NCBI GenBank assembly: GCA_964472545.1
Contig: CAYYNP010000097.1
Span: 1-29,988, forward strand
Direction of reading: 5' to 3'
DNA from: CAYYNP01 sp964472545
GTDB taxonomy: Bacteria; Planctomycetota; Planctomycetia; Pirellulales; Thermoguttaceae
DNA length: 29,988 nt
The position numbers and the translations under genes are program-made. This document shows positions 15,804 through 23,011 of this stretch, piece after piece. The notes under the pieces are model-generated. The model made no database searches. It was given only the letters and a program-made list of their open reading frames with translations, and had not been told where the DNA came from. How positions within the stretch are numbered: the first letter of the stretch is position 1; every line of letters begins with the position of its first letter.

Positions 15804-16238
15804 ATGGCTGCGGCAAATGAGAAGGACTATCTGGTCGTGATCCAGTGCGATATTGCCCGACAGCGCTGCTCGGGCTACTTCTGCGAGAAGGCGTTTCACG
15901 AGCGGAGCGGCGGGTTTGCGGAGTATCCGAGCGCCAAGGCACTTCGCACGCTCTACCTTACCTGCGGGGGCTGCTGCGGGTTGGCGGTCCATCGGCTGCT
16001 GTCCGACCTCATCCAGCGGATCAAGAAGGCCGAGGGCGTTGAGAAAGACCGGATCGCCGTGCGATTGTCGTCGTGTATGGCCAAAGACAACTACCACGGG
16101 CCGCCCTGCCCTCATCTGGACTACATCAAAGGCCTGATCGCACGGCTCGGATTGGACGTCGGCGAGGGCACGCAGATCGGCCAGAAATCCACGCGGCTTC
16201 GGCAGTCAGGTGTTTACGATGAGGGGGAGTCGCGATGA
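15804..16238 (+). CDS. CGGC-domain protein, putative metal binding
   Basis: A 144-residue small cytoplasmic protein of the CGGC family (Pfam PF08821), which is predicted to bind metal but has no assigned reaction. Cysteines fall in the family order: C15, C22 and C27 near the N-terminus, the TCGGCC motif at 53-58, C91 in LSSCMAKDNYHGP, and C102 with H98 and H104. The start is supported by GGAGG about ten bases upstream. Its stop overlaps the start of the next gene (ATGA), so the two are translationally coupled. An inverted repeat around a possible -10 upstream could be an operator. Confidence 0.85.
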   Translation: MAAANEKDYLVVIQCDIARQRCSGYFCEKAFHERSGGFAEYPSAKALRTLYLTCGGCCGLAVHRLLSDLIQRIKKAEGVEKDRIAVRLSSCMAKDNYHGPPCPHLDYIKGLIARLGLDVGEGTQIGQKSTRLRQSGVYDEGESR

Positions 16239-17119
16239 GCATCGAATTGCGCTGGGTTTGCAGCCTCTCGGCAAGTTGTCTGCACGCGGCCGACATGGCC
16301 CGTCGTGGCCGGCAGATGCTCGAAGTGGAACCGCTGGCGGCCCTGAAAGAACCGGCCACCCAACTGACCGCCGAAATCACCGCGGCCGGGTTGCCACAAG
16401 AGCCGCTTTGGCGACATCTGCTCCCGCTGGCTGCCCGTATCGAGAGCAACCGCGAGTTGGCCGAGGCTGTGTTGCGTAAGGTGCTCGGGGCCGGTCCGCG
16501 CGTGGGTGCCGTTGCGCCGCGGCTCGCCGGACGGATTGGCGAGGTGGAAGCGGCCGCGTTGCGCGCGGCCCCGGAATGGGTCGACGACGTGGCCGCCCGG
16601 GCCGATTTCCTGCGAGAACAATGGGATCGCTACGGCGGCGCACTATTGGAGGCCGTCGGCCGGCTGACGGATCCGCGGTTGATTGTGCCGGCTGCGGAGG
16701 TCTCGGTCGTCTTTCCGGCCAGCGGCGGCGCCGGGGCGGCCCATCTGCTCTACAACTCGTTGACCATCGAAGCGGTCGACGCCGATCCGGTCGACGGTTT
16801 GCCGGAAGTCCTGCGGCTGGTATGGCTGCTTTCGCAGTTGAACGTCGATCTGCCGATGTTCAGCGAGAACATCCATCGCGACCGGCGTCCGTTGGTCGCG
16901 GCGCTGTCGATGTTGGCCGTCACGTTGGCGGCCGCCGTGGAGGTCGAGTTGATTGGCTGGAACACGTCCATTGTGGAGACGGCCGTCGAACATTGGCACA
17001 TCGAAGGGCCGGCCGGCATTTCACTGGCAGAGACTGCGTCGCGTTGGTGGGAGACCTATCTCGACGCTAGCCCGCCGTGGCACGTGGCGTTGGCGGCGTT
17101 GGATCAGATGATCGTATAG
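16235..17119 (+). CDS. Protein of unknown function coupled to the CGGC protein
   Basis: I do not recognise this 294-residue protein. It has no signal peptide. It is Ala/Leu-rich and mostly helical in the first half (about 35-145). A more mixed part follows, VSVVFPASGGAGAAHLLYNSL (near 177-197), and then a hydrophobic stretch LVAALSMLAVTLAAAVEVEL (about 224-243) that could be a buried helix or one membrane segment. The C-terminal part has EHWHIEGP and tryptophans at WWETY. The four-base overlap with the preceding gene says the two products are made together and probably act together. Codon use matches the neighbours. Confidence 0.6.
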   Translation: MSIELRWVCSLSASCLHAADMARRGRQMLEVEPLAALKEPATQLTAEITAAGLPQEPLWRHLLPLAARIESNRELAEAVLRKVLGAGPRVGAVAPRLAGRIGEVEAAALRAAPEWVDDVAARADFLREQWDRYGGALLEAVGRLTDPRLIVPAAEVSVVFPASGGAGAAHLLYNSLTIEAVDADPVDGLPEVLRLVWLLSQLNVDLPMFSENIHRDRRPLVAALSMLAVTLAAAVEVELIGWNTSIVETAVEHWHIEGPAGISLAETASRWWETYLDASPPWHVALAALDQMIV

Positions 17120-17173
17120 TAGTCATCTCGCTCCGCCGAGATGTCCCTTCGTCTCGCGGAGCGAGACGACTAC
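17119..17173. repeat. REPIN-like pair of hairpins
   Basis: Arms 17119-17136 and 17156-17173 are reverse complements at 17 of 18 positions. Inside, catctcg...cgagatg (17124-17143) and gtctcg...cgagac (17151-17167) are separate small hairpins, so the element can fold as two hairpins or one long one. It begins at the last base of the preceding stop codon. Confidence 0.65.
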
Positions 17174-17188
17174 TCTACGTCGCAATGG

Positions 17189-17215
17189 GTGCCTGGGGTC
17201 GAGGTGCGAGGGACG
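17189..17215. repeat. Module B repeat, single arm
   Basis: Matches the right arm of the 11368-11475 element at 25 of 27 positions, read from its outer end. It directly abuts the module A pair at 17218. Confidence 0.65.
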
Positions 17216-17217
17216 GC

Positions 17218-17313
17218 GGGTGGCTGGGGCAAAGCGCAGCGGTGCCCCAGATCGTCGGTCCTTCTTGTAGCCGTGAATCACTGGGGCACCGCTGCGCTTT
17301 GCCCCAGCCACCC
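17218..17313. repeat. Module A perfect inverted repeat
   Basis: Arms 17218-17250 and 17281-17313 are identical in inverted orientation over 33 bases with a 30-base spacer. Each begins gggtggctggggca. The right arm ends one base before the stop codon of the minus-strand acetyltransferase, so the structure may act as a terminator for the converging genes. A third module copy is at 10493. Confidence 0.85.
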
Positions 17314-17314
17314 C

Positions 17315-18043
17315 CTACCGGCGCGAGCCGTCCAGTTCCAGCTTGCCGATCTTCCCCGGCAAGCGTCCCCAGCGAAGATTGCCCGTCCGGTAACGCCGCC
17401 ACGAGAGCCACCGCAGGCCGACCCGTGCGATCATGCCGGCCGGACGATAGCCGAGCGACTTGTGGCTGTCGATCGAGATGCGGTTGTCGACGTCAATCTG
17501 GGTGAAGACGTCGGTCGCGCCGCGTCGTTCGAGGTAACCGGGCAGCCACGCCATTAGCGCACCCCAAGCACCCCACTTGGCGCCTTTGCCGTCGAAGGTC
17601 CAGCAGACGCCTTCGGGGATACGTACGTTGCAACGGAGTTCGCCCCAGTCGTCGCGATAGTCGTTCGGCCCGAACGTGAGCCAGACGGCGGCGGCGATCT
17701 CGTCGCAGGCGGTGGCGATGATGCAGGTGTCGCCGCGGTTGAGACGTTGTGCAACGGTATCCGGCTTGGTGAAGAACGTCCCCAGGGCCTCGCGGTCGTC
17801 GGCATTCGCTTCGCGGACCGTGAAGGTCTTGGGTACACGTCGAAACCGCTTCAGCCCCGCCACCGGCGCGTTGAAGACCTCGACCACGCAGAACCGGCAC
17901 CAGAGGCCGCCGAATCGCGACTCCCGCAACCGCCGCCCCAGCCGGCAGAGCGCGCGTAGCTTCCCCTGCGACCGCGCCAAACGGACTAGCCGCCGGAAGC
18001 GGTGGGAGGTGTTCGGCAACGACGTGGCGGGCGGTTGCGGCAT
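17315..18043 (-). CDS. GNAT-family N-acetyltransferase
   Basis: A 242-residue protein predicted to move an acyl group from acyl-CoA to an unknown acceptor. A basic N-terminal part (to about residue 60) precedes the GNAT fold. TFTVREANADDREAL marks the first strand and helix, and a central strand pair around ELRCNVRIPEGVCW follows. The motif DNRISIDSHKSLGYRPAG is the usual GNAT end with the N-x-x-S-x-x-x-x-x-S-L-G-Y pattern. An open frame continues upstream to 18328 through intergenic repeats, so the ATG at 18043 is taken. It stands alone, converging on the CGGC pair and diverging from the SUMF1-like gene. Confidence 0.75.
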   Translation of the reverse strand: MPQPPATSLPNTSHRFRRLVRLARSQGKLRALCRLGRRLRESRFGGLWCRFCVVEVFNAPVAGLKRFRRVPKTFTVREANADDREALGTFFTKPDTVAQRLNRGDTCIIATACDEIAAAVWLTFGPNDYRDDWGELRCNVRIPEGVCWTFDGKGAKWGAWGALMAWLPGYLERRGATDVFTQIDVDNRISIDSHKSLGYRPAGMIARVGLRWLSWRRYRTGNLRWGRLPGKIGKLELDGSRR

Positions 18044-18141
18044 GGAATTCCGAAGTACGTTCGCGTCGGCCTGTACGGCTCGACGGCAAGAGGCGACATA
18101 CGCCGCTACGCCAACTATAGGATAGCCGCATGTGCCGGCAG

Positions 18142-18457
18142 AGGGCCATTTATGGCCCTTCCCGCCGCAGGCGGTCTTCGGCCCGGCGCTTACGCCGGGT
18201 TGGGCGTGCGAAGGAAACTCCTCCATTTCCTCGAACACGCACCGATCCCCGTTCACGGGGATTCTCGCTGCCGTTGGCTTCAGCCGGATGCGTGCGCCCC
18301 GGCTGGTTCGTTTCACGGCTGAAGCCACTCACCGAGAAGGGCCGTGAACGACCCTGACAGGGCTTAAGAAACCAGGAGGAGACACGGAGATGCCCCGCCA
18401 ACCCGGCATCAATGCCGGGCCGAATACCGCTTCGCGGGAAGGGTCATAAATGACCCT
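18142..18457. repeat. 316 bp inverted-repeat element built from nested hairpins
   Basis: The outer ~58 bases of each end match in inverted orientation, and similarity returns near the centre, where tggcttcagccg (18275-18286) pairs exactly with 18316-18327. Left hairpins: agggccat/atggccct (18142-18159), ccgcc/ggcgg (18162-18174), cccggcg/cgccggg (18182-18199), atccccgt/acggggat (18245-18262). Right hairpins: agggtcat/atgaccct (18440-18457), ccgc/gcgg (18427-18437), cccggcat/atgccggg (18402-18419). Where the arms differ in a stem, both sides change together. It fills most of the gap between two divergent genes. Confidence 0.85.
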
Positions 18458-18517
18458 CGGAAGCTCCGGTCCGGTGTCGCACGTAGATCGGCCTTCTCTT
18501 GCGGCGGCAAGCTGTGC

Positions 18518-18523
18518 TAGACT
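18518..18523 (+). promoter_or_regulatory. Candidate extended -10 for the SUMF1-like gene
   Basis: TAGACT is preceded by TGC, giving an extended -10 form, 39 bases before the GTG start. No good -35 is present at the usual distance. Confidence 0.35.
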
Positions 18524-18562
18524 GGCCGGCCGGCAAGGGCGATTTTGGGGAGGAGGTGCATC

Positions 18563-19489
18563 GTGCGAAACTCTGCAATCTGGTCGGTGGTGCTCGTGTT
18601 GGCCGTTCTCGCGGCGGACGACAGCAGAGGGGACAACACCGATCCAGAGGCAAAGCAGGTCTTCACCAACTCAATCGGCATGAAGTTCGTGCTGATCCCG
18701 GCGGGGGAATTCTTGATGGGGAGTCCAAAGGACGAAGAAGGGCGGGACGACGATGAGAAGCAACATCGAGTCCGGATCACCAATCCATTCTATCTGGGCG
18801 TGCATGAAGTAACGGTGGGGGACTTCCGTCAATTCGTCACTGACACGGGGTACAAGACGGATGCCGAAAAGGACGGATTGGGCGGGGGCGGGTGGAACGA
18901 AACGAAGGACAGCCCTGATTATGGCCCGAAGTACGCCTGGCGAAACGTCGGTTTCAGACAAACCGATCGGCACCCCGTAGTGAACGTGAGTTGGAACGAC
19001 GCTGTGGCGTTTTGCCGTTGGCTGAGCACGCTCGAAGGTCGGACGTATCGCTTGCCAAGGGAGGCAGAGTGGGAGTATGCATGTCGAGCAGGAACGACAA
19101 CACGCTTCTATTGCGGTGACGACGAAGACTGTTTGACGACGGTTGGGAACGTGGCAGACGCGTCGCTGAATCGTGAATGGCCGAGAGAGAAATGGGGAGT
19201 CACGTCGAGTGACGGCTACGCGTTCACGTCGCCGTCTGGCAGTTTTCGACCCAATGATCTTGGTGCTTATGACATGCATGGCAACGTGTGGGAATGGTGT
19301 CAGGACCGGTACAGTTCCCATCTTCCCCCCCCGCCAGGTGCAGCCGGTTGCCGGATGACGCGTGGCGGGGGCTGGTCCTCCCCCGCGATTGACGTGCGTT
19401 CGGCGTGCCGCTTGCACAGTAAGCCGAACTACCGGCAGGACTGCGTCGGATTCCGTTGCGCCCTGGTTCCAGCCAGCCAGGGCAAGTGA
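18563..19489 (+). CDS. Exported SUMF1/formylglycine-generating-enzyme-like protein
   Basis: A 308-residue exported protein of the FGE-sulfatase superfamily. GTG at 18563 is chosen because AGGAGG lies six bases upstream; a TTG at 18545 is less likely. Residues 1-24 are a signal peptide (WSVVLVLAVLA core). The fold runs from FTNSIGMKFVLIPAGEFLMGS (34-54) through RLPREAEWEYACRAGT (163-178) and MHGNVWEWCQD (238-248) to GFRCAL at the end. The two catalytic cysteines that true formylglycine-generating enzymes carry just after RGGS are absent: here TRGGGWSSPAIDVRSACR. It is therefore probably not a sulfatase activator but one of the many binding or unknown-function relatives. Base composition looks somewhat less GC-rich than its neighbours. 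Confidence 0.85.
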   Translation: MRNSAIWSVVLVLAVLAADDSRGDNTDPEAKQVFTNSIGMKFVLIPAGEFLMGSPKDEEGRDDDEKQHRVRITNPFYLGVHEVTVGDFRQFVTDTGYKTDAEKDGLGGGGWNETKDSPDYGPKYAWRNVGFRQTDRHPVVNVSWNDAVAFCRWLSTLEGRTYRLPREAEWEYACRAGTTTRFYCGDDEDCLTTVGNVADASLNREWPREKWGVTSSDGYAFTSPSGSFRPNDLGAYDMHGNVWEWCQDRYSSHLPPPPGAAGCRMTRGGGWSSPAIDVRSACRLHSKPNYRQDCVGFRCALVPASQGK

Positions 19490-19560
19490 GCGAGCGAAGG
19501 TCGATCGAGGCTCCCAGCCAGTAGTGGTATCAATCGGGTGACATCCGAAGCGATGCGCGT

Positions 19561-20574
19561 CTACTGCTGCCGTTCCACCACGAAGTGCGTCAGCCCCTGC
19601 AACAAATCTCGCGTCGGATTCGACGGCAGGGCGTCGAGCTCTTCGCCGGCGCGTTGGGTGTACCAGGCGGCTTTGCGTTGGGCGTAGCCGACGGCGTCGT
19701 GGCGCTCCAGCCAGGGGCGTAGGGCCTCGGCGTGGTGGTTGCCGGAGCCGGTGAGAATGGAGATCACCTGGCGGCGATCGTCGCCGGAGAGTTGCCCGAG
19801 TAGATGGATCAGCGGCAGCGTGGGCTTGCCCTTGGCCAGATCGGTGCCCAGCGACTTGCCGGTGGACGATTCGTCGCCGAGCATATCGAGCACGTCGTCG
19901 GCGATCTGAAAGGCGATGCCGACGTCGCGGCCGAAACGGGTCATCGCTTCGCGGACTTCCGCCCCGGCACCGGCGTAGTGCGAGCCGAGACGGCAGCAGC
20001 AGGCGGTCAAGGCGGCGGTCTTTTCGGCGATGATGTCGAGATACTCCTCTTCGGAGAGGTCGTAGTCGCCGCGGGCGCCGACCTGACGCAGTTCGCCTTC
20101 ACACATCGTCCGGCTGGCCTCGCCGATCGTGCGGCAGGCAAACGAGCCGTCGACTGCGCTGGCCATGCAGACCGCCCGGGTGAAGAGATAGTCGCCCAGT
20201 AGAATGCTCGTCTCGTTGTCCCAGCGGGCGTTGACCGTGTCGGCGTGGCGCCGGATCGTGGCTTCGTCGAGCACGTCGTCGTGGATCAGCGTGGCGGTGT
20301 GGATCATCTCGACCGCCGCGGCCAGCACGCGATGTTCCGCCCGCAAACCGCCGGAGGCCTTGGCCGAAAGCAGCAGCAGGGCCGGACGCAGCCGTTTACC
20401 CCCGATGCGAAAGCCGTGCCGGGCCAGCCGATCGACGAACGGGTAGTCGCTACGGAGTTCTTCCTGCAAGATCTCCTCGACGCGGTCGAGATCATCGCGG
20501 ATCGGCGCGTAGAGGATCTTTAGCGCTTCGGGAGCGGTCACCGGATCCTTGGCCGACTGTTTCATGGACATCAT
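19561..20574 (-). CDS. Polyprenyl diphosphate synthase, IspB-like
   Basis: A 337-residue trans-isoprenyl diphosphate synthase that extends farnesyl or geranylgeranyl diphosphate with IPP to make the quinone side chain. The two Asp-rich Mg2+-binding motifs are present: DDVLD at 99-103 (in LIHDDVLDEATIRR) and DDVLD at 226-230 (in FQIADDVLDMLGDES). GGKRLRPAL (58-66) is the IPP-binding start. Possible starts are ATG at 20574, 20571, 20565 or an upstream one at 20610; the last has no ribosome binding site. The gene follows moaC with a 43-base gap and is probably co-transcribed. Chain length cannot be told from the sequence by eye. Confidence 0.9.
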   Translation of the reverse strand: MMSMKQSAKDPVTAPEALKILYAPIRDDLDRVEEILQEELRSDYPFVDRLARHGFRIGGKRLRPALLLLSAKASGGLRAEHRVLAAAVEMIHTATLIHDDVLDEATIRRHADTVNARWDNETSILLGDYLFTRAVCMASAVDGSFACRTIGEASRTMCEGELRQVGARGDYDLSEEEYLDIIAEKTAALTACCCRLGSHYAGAGAEVREAMTRFGRDVGIAFQIADDVLDMLGDESSTGKSLGTDLAKGKPTLPLIHLLGQLSGDDRRQVISILTGSGNHHAEALRPWLERHDAVGYAQRKAAWYTQRAGEELDALPSNPTRDLLQGLTHFVVERQQ

Positions 20575-20617
20575 TTCCGCCGTAGCGACGCAGCCGCGCT
20601 GCGACCTCATTGGGGGG

Positions 20618-21094
20618 TTACTCGGACCTCACGAAGTGCCCGCTCTTCCCTCCCGATTTCTCTTCCAGCCGGATCTGCTCGACGACCATCTCCCGATCGA
20701 CCGACTTACACATATCATAGATCGTCAACGCGGCCGTGCCCACCGCGACCAAGGCTTCCATCTCCACACCCGTTCGGGCGGTTGCCCGGGCGGTCGCTTC
20801 GATGGCGATGGTGGTCGCGTCGAGGAACTCGAACGCCAAAGTGACCGCATCCAACGGCAGCGGATGGCACAGCGGGATCAACTCGAAGGTCCGCTTCGCG
20901 GCCATAATACCGGCCAACCGAGCGACCTCGAAGACGTCCCCCTTGGCGACCTTGCGGTCGCGAATCAACTGGGCCGTTTCCGCCCGCATCCGCACCCGGG
21001 CACTGGCCCGGGCAACGCGAACCGTCACGTCCTTCTCGCCCACATCGACCATCCGGCTGGCCCCTTCGCCGTCGAAATGACTCAATCGGCTCAT
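20618..21094 (-). CDS. moaC: Cyclic pyranopterin monophosphate synthase
   Basis: A 158-residue enzyme that, after MoaA, converts 3',8-cyclo-GTP to cyclic pyranopterin monophosphate in molybdenum cofactor synthesis. It has the full family pattern: the N-terminal SHFDGEGASRMVDV, K51 and K67 in the KGDVFEVAR and AAKRT segments, LCHPLP with H77, TGVEMEALVAVG (108-119), and IYDMCKSVDREM with D127 and K130. These correspond to the catalytic lysines and acidic residues of E. coli MoaC. No other moa gene is adjacent. A 15-base tandem repeat lies just upstream, where its promoter would be. Confidence 0.95.
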   Translation of the reverse strand: MSRLSHFDGEGASRMVDVGEKDVTVRVARASARVRMRAETAQLIRDRKVAKGDVFEVARLAGIMAAKRTFELIPLCHPLPLDAVTLAFEFLDATTIAIEATARATARTGVEMEALVAVGTAALTIYDMCKSVDREMVVEQIRLEEKSGGKSGHFVRSE

Positions 21095-21105
21095 CGCGGC
21101 ACAGG

Positions 21106-21147
21106 GGTGTTGGGACGGGGGATGTTGGGGCGGGGCGTGTTGGGATG
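21106..21147. repeat. Tandem repeat upstream of moaC
   Basis: About 2.8 copies of a 15-base unit: ggtgttgggacgggg, gatgttggggcgggg and a partial cgtgttgggatg. It starts 12 bases upstream of the moaC ATG on the coding side. Confidence 0.7.
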
Positions 21148-21301
21148 TACGAGCAAAGCGCTAACACTAGATTCTAGTCGGCCCAGATCGGGCGTCGAGG
21201 GGCGAGGCCGCCAGTTTCTGGAGATTGCCGGTTCGGAAGAGTGGGGTAGACCGGCGTGTTTGGGCGGGCAATGCACCGCGGCAGGCGCGAATCGCCATGC
21301 C

Positions 21302-21340
21302 AAGAAAAAATTATCCGTCGCGGGGGTCCATCCGCGACGG
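21302..21340 (-). terminator. Intrinsic terminator of the HTH/receiver gene
   Basis: On the minus strand ccgtcgcgg (21332-21340) pairs with ccgcgacgg (21315-21323) around an 8-base loop, a perfect 9 bp stem, followed by ataattttttctt. It lies 62 bases past the regulator's stop codon. It is the clearest Rho-independent terminator in the window. Confidence 0.85.
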
Positions 21341-21402
21341 GTTGGGTGGATCGGCGAAATGGGCTGTCTGGATCGTGAGTCGACCGTGGCGGGCGGTCGG
21401 CG

Positions 21403-21975
21403 CTACACGAGTTCCTTCTTGGCACCAATCAGCGTTCGCAGACGCTCGGCCAGCAACGCGGCGTCGAACGGCTTCTTGAACGTCTCGTTGATGCTCGAGC
21501 GGTCGAAACTCGTCGAACTACCGTCGTCGGGCAGCAAGGCGATCAGAATCACGTCGGAGAACTCGTTGTTCCGGCGAAGATTCTGACAGATCTGCAACGC
21601 TTCGGTGCGTCCGATCGAGAAGTCGACAATGATGCAGTCCGGGTGGAAGCTCTCGGCTTGAATGCCGGCGTCGAAGCCGCTGGCGGCCACGGCCACCTTG
21701 AACGACCGCTCCAACGGCAATTCTCGCTTGAGGTTTTCGACCAGCACTTGGTCCTGGGCCACGATTAGCACTTTGGCCATCGCTTCGTCTTCCAAGTCCC
21801 CCAGCGGCATACCGTGTTCCTTGAGGAACTTGATCAGGTATTCCCTGGGAATCCGCCGATCTTGCGACCCGGGGATGCGATACCCCTTGAGCCGGCCCGA
21901 GTCGAACCACTTGCTAACGGTGCGCGGGGCCACCTTGCAAATCTTGGCGACCTGACCAGTTGTGAAGACCTTCAT
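21403..21975 (-). CDS. Helix-turn-helix / receiver-domain regulator
   Basis: A 190-residue DNA-binding regulator. Residues 2-52 are a MerR/BldC-type winged helix (TTGQVAKICKVAPRTVSKWF, then GRLKGYRIPGSQDRRI). Residues 67-187 are a response-regulator receiver domain. The phospho-acceptor is D118 in IIVDFSIG, and the conserved lysine is K168 in FKKPFD. The usual acidic pair after the first strand is reduced to VAQDQ (72-76), so Mg2+ binding and phosphorylation may be weak or absent. Start ATG 21975 follows a GGAGAG site; a longer frame to 22059 is less likely. No histidine kinase is nearby. It is a single-gene unit with its own terminator. Confidence 0.85.
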   Translation of the reverse strand: MKVFTTGQVAKICKVAPRTVSKWFDSGRLKGYRIPGSQDRRIPREYLIKFLKEHGMPLGDLEDEAMAKVLIVAQDQVLVENLKRELPLERSFKVAVAASGFDAGIQAESFHPDCIIVDFSIGRTEALQICQNLRRNNEFSDVILIALLPDDGSSTSFDRSSINETFKKPFDAALLAERLRTLIGAKKELV

Positions 21976-22594
21976 CGCAGGCTCTCCGATATTGTTCACG
22001 TTGGTTTCGGTTGCGTCGCGGCAGAACCGACAGTCACTGCCGTGACCAAAGGGCCCCACGCTCGCGGGATTTCGAATTCGGGCGTTCCGTCAATCCGGCC
22101 GGCAAAACCGGCCGCGAATCCGCGAACATCTGGGTCGGGGCTTCTCCGTAACTCGCTTCGTTTGGTCGTGGCTCAGCTCCCTCTGATCCGCGCCGTAAAT
22201 ACGTCATCGTCCATGCGATATCCGGAAGTTAGAGAAAATTCATAAAATAGACAAAGTGCGTTTCACTCGCTCTAATACGAATCTCACGAACTCTCGGCGC
22301 ACGGTTTCGGCGAATCGTCGTGGAAGAAGGGAGAGAGACGACCGCACCGTCCGCGATCGAGAGTCGCGCACGATTGGTCAGGGCCGTCGGCCTTCAAAGC
22401 AGGTTCCCCCCTGCGCCTGTCCTCTCGGCGGATCGTTGTGCGGTTACTCCGCCGCAAGACAGGTCTTCCGATGATTTTCTTCGCCCCAAGGCGAGGGTAG
22501 ACTTTAGAAACTTTCTCGGACTATAGCGACCGACTCGATCGTGGCGCGTTTTGCAGACGTGCGGAATGTGATGATTCTGCGTGCTAGAGCCGTC
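21976..22594. other. 619-base gap holding a leader and promoter region
   Basis: No convincing gene is seen; the short plus-strand frames here lack ribosome binding sites and protein-like composition. A hairpin, ggccgg with ccggcc (about 22097-22113), lies in the regulator's likely 5' leader. A two-helix stem-loop is at 22416-22463: cctgtc with gacagg and cggcgg with ccgccg. It is 130-180 bases downstream of hspQ and could be its 3' end. An AT-rich patch lies at about 22195-22275. Confidence 0.5.
22226..22254 (-). promoter_or_regulatory. Candidate promoter of the HTH/receiver gene
   Basis: On the minus strand TTGTCT (22249-22254) and TAACTT (22226-22231) are 17 bases apart within the AT-rich patch. 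This would give a leader of about 240 bases. Confidence 0.3.
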
Positions 22595-22927
22595 TCACTC
22601 GGCCGGCCAGGCCCGATCGTTGCGGACGTAGCTCTGCCCGTCGAAGGCCGAAAAGAAGAGATCGACCAGCGGATGGTCCACGGGCTGGCCGCTGGGATCG
22701 GCCTCGAGACTGGTCTCGGCGGCGTAGGTCGTCTGCCGGCTGCCATCGACCAGCACATGATACCACGGCTGGTTGCGAGCCGGCTGGGTCTGGTTCGATT
22801 CGTACCAGGCGTCGTCGGCTTTGCAGTGCGTGTCGACCGCCACGATCACCCCCCGATACCCATAGCGGACGTGGCGGACGAGTTGTCCGGCGCGGAATCG
22901 GGGTTGGCTGCTGGCTGGCGCAATCAT
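22595..22927 (-). CDS. hspQ: HspQ/YccV-like hemimethylated-DNA-binding domain protein
   Basis: A 110-residue protein of the HspQ family (PF08755). In E. coli HspQ binds hemimethylated DNA, modulates DnaA levels and adjusts Lon protease activity. The core FRAGQLVRHVRYGYRGVIVAVD (11-32), the WY and NQPWYHVLVDG motifs (near 41 and 52-62) and YAAETSLEAD follow the family order. About 35 residues after the domain look planctomycete-specific. It begins three bases after the stop of a 26-residue membrane protein and has only a weak ribosome binding site of its own, so coupling is likely. Confidence 0.85.
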   Translation of the reverse strand: MIAPASSQPRFRAGQLVRHVRYGYRGVIVAVDTHCKADDAWYESNQTQPARNQPWYHVLVDGSRQTTYAAETSLEADPSGQPVDHPLVDLFFSAFDGQSYVRNDRAWPAE

Positions 22928-22930
22928 CTG

Positions 22931-23011
22931 CTACGGCATACTCTGCAACAGCGTCCAGTAGACGACCAGCCCCACGGCACACAACACGGCCAAATCACAT
23001 AGGAGTTTCAT
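22931..23011 (-). CDS. 26-residue single-pass membrane microprotein
   Basis: ATG at 23011 has a good ribosome binding site (GAGAGG, eight bases upstream). It opens with MKLLCDL and has one hydrophobic segment (about residues 6-22) ending in LLQSMP. An open frame continues upstream to 23137, but that extension looks unlike protein. The stop lies three bases before hspQ. Function unknown. Its strength is the start signal and tight spacing; with only 26 codons it could still be a leader peptide for hspQ. Confidence 0.5.
   Translation of the reverse strand: MKLLCDLAVLCAVGLVVYWTLLQSMP

Noticed and set aside
18142..18457. CRISPR array
   Set aside because: The repeated units are inverted hairpins with compensatory differences, not regularly spaced direct repeats, and no cas gene is present.
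22256..22526. Small plus-strand frames in the hspQ-regulator gap
   Set aside because: Arg-rich composition, no ribosome binding site, and they overlap each other in different frames.
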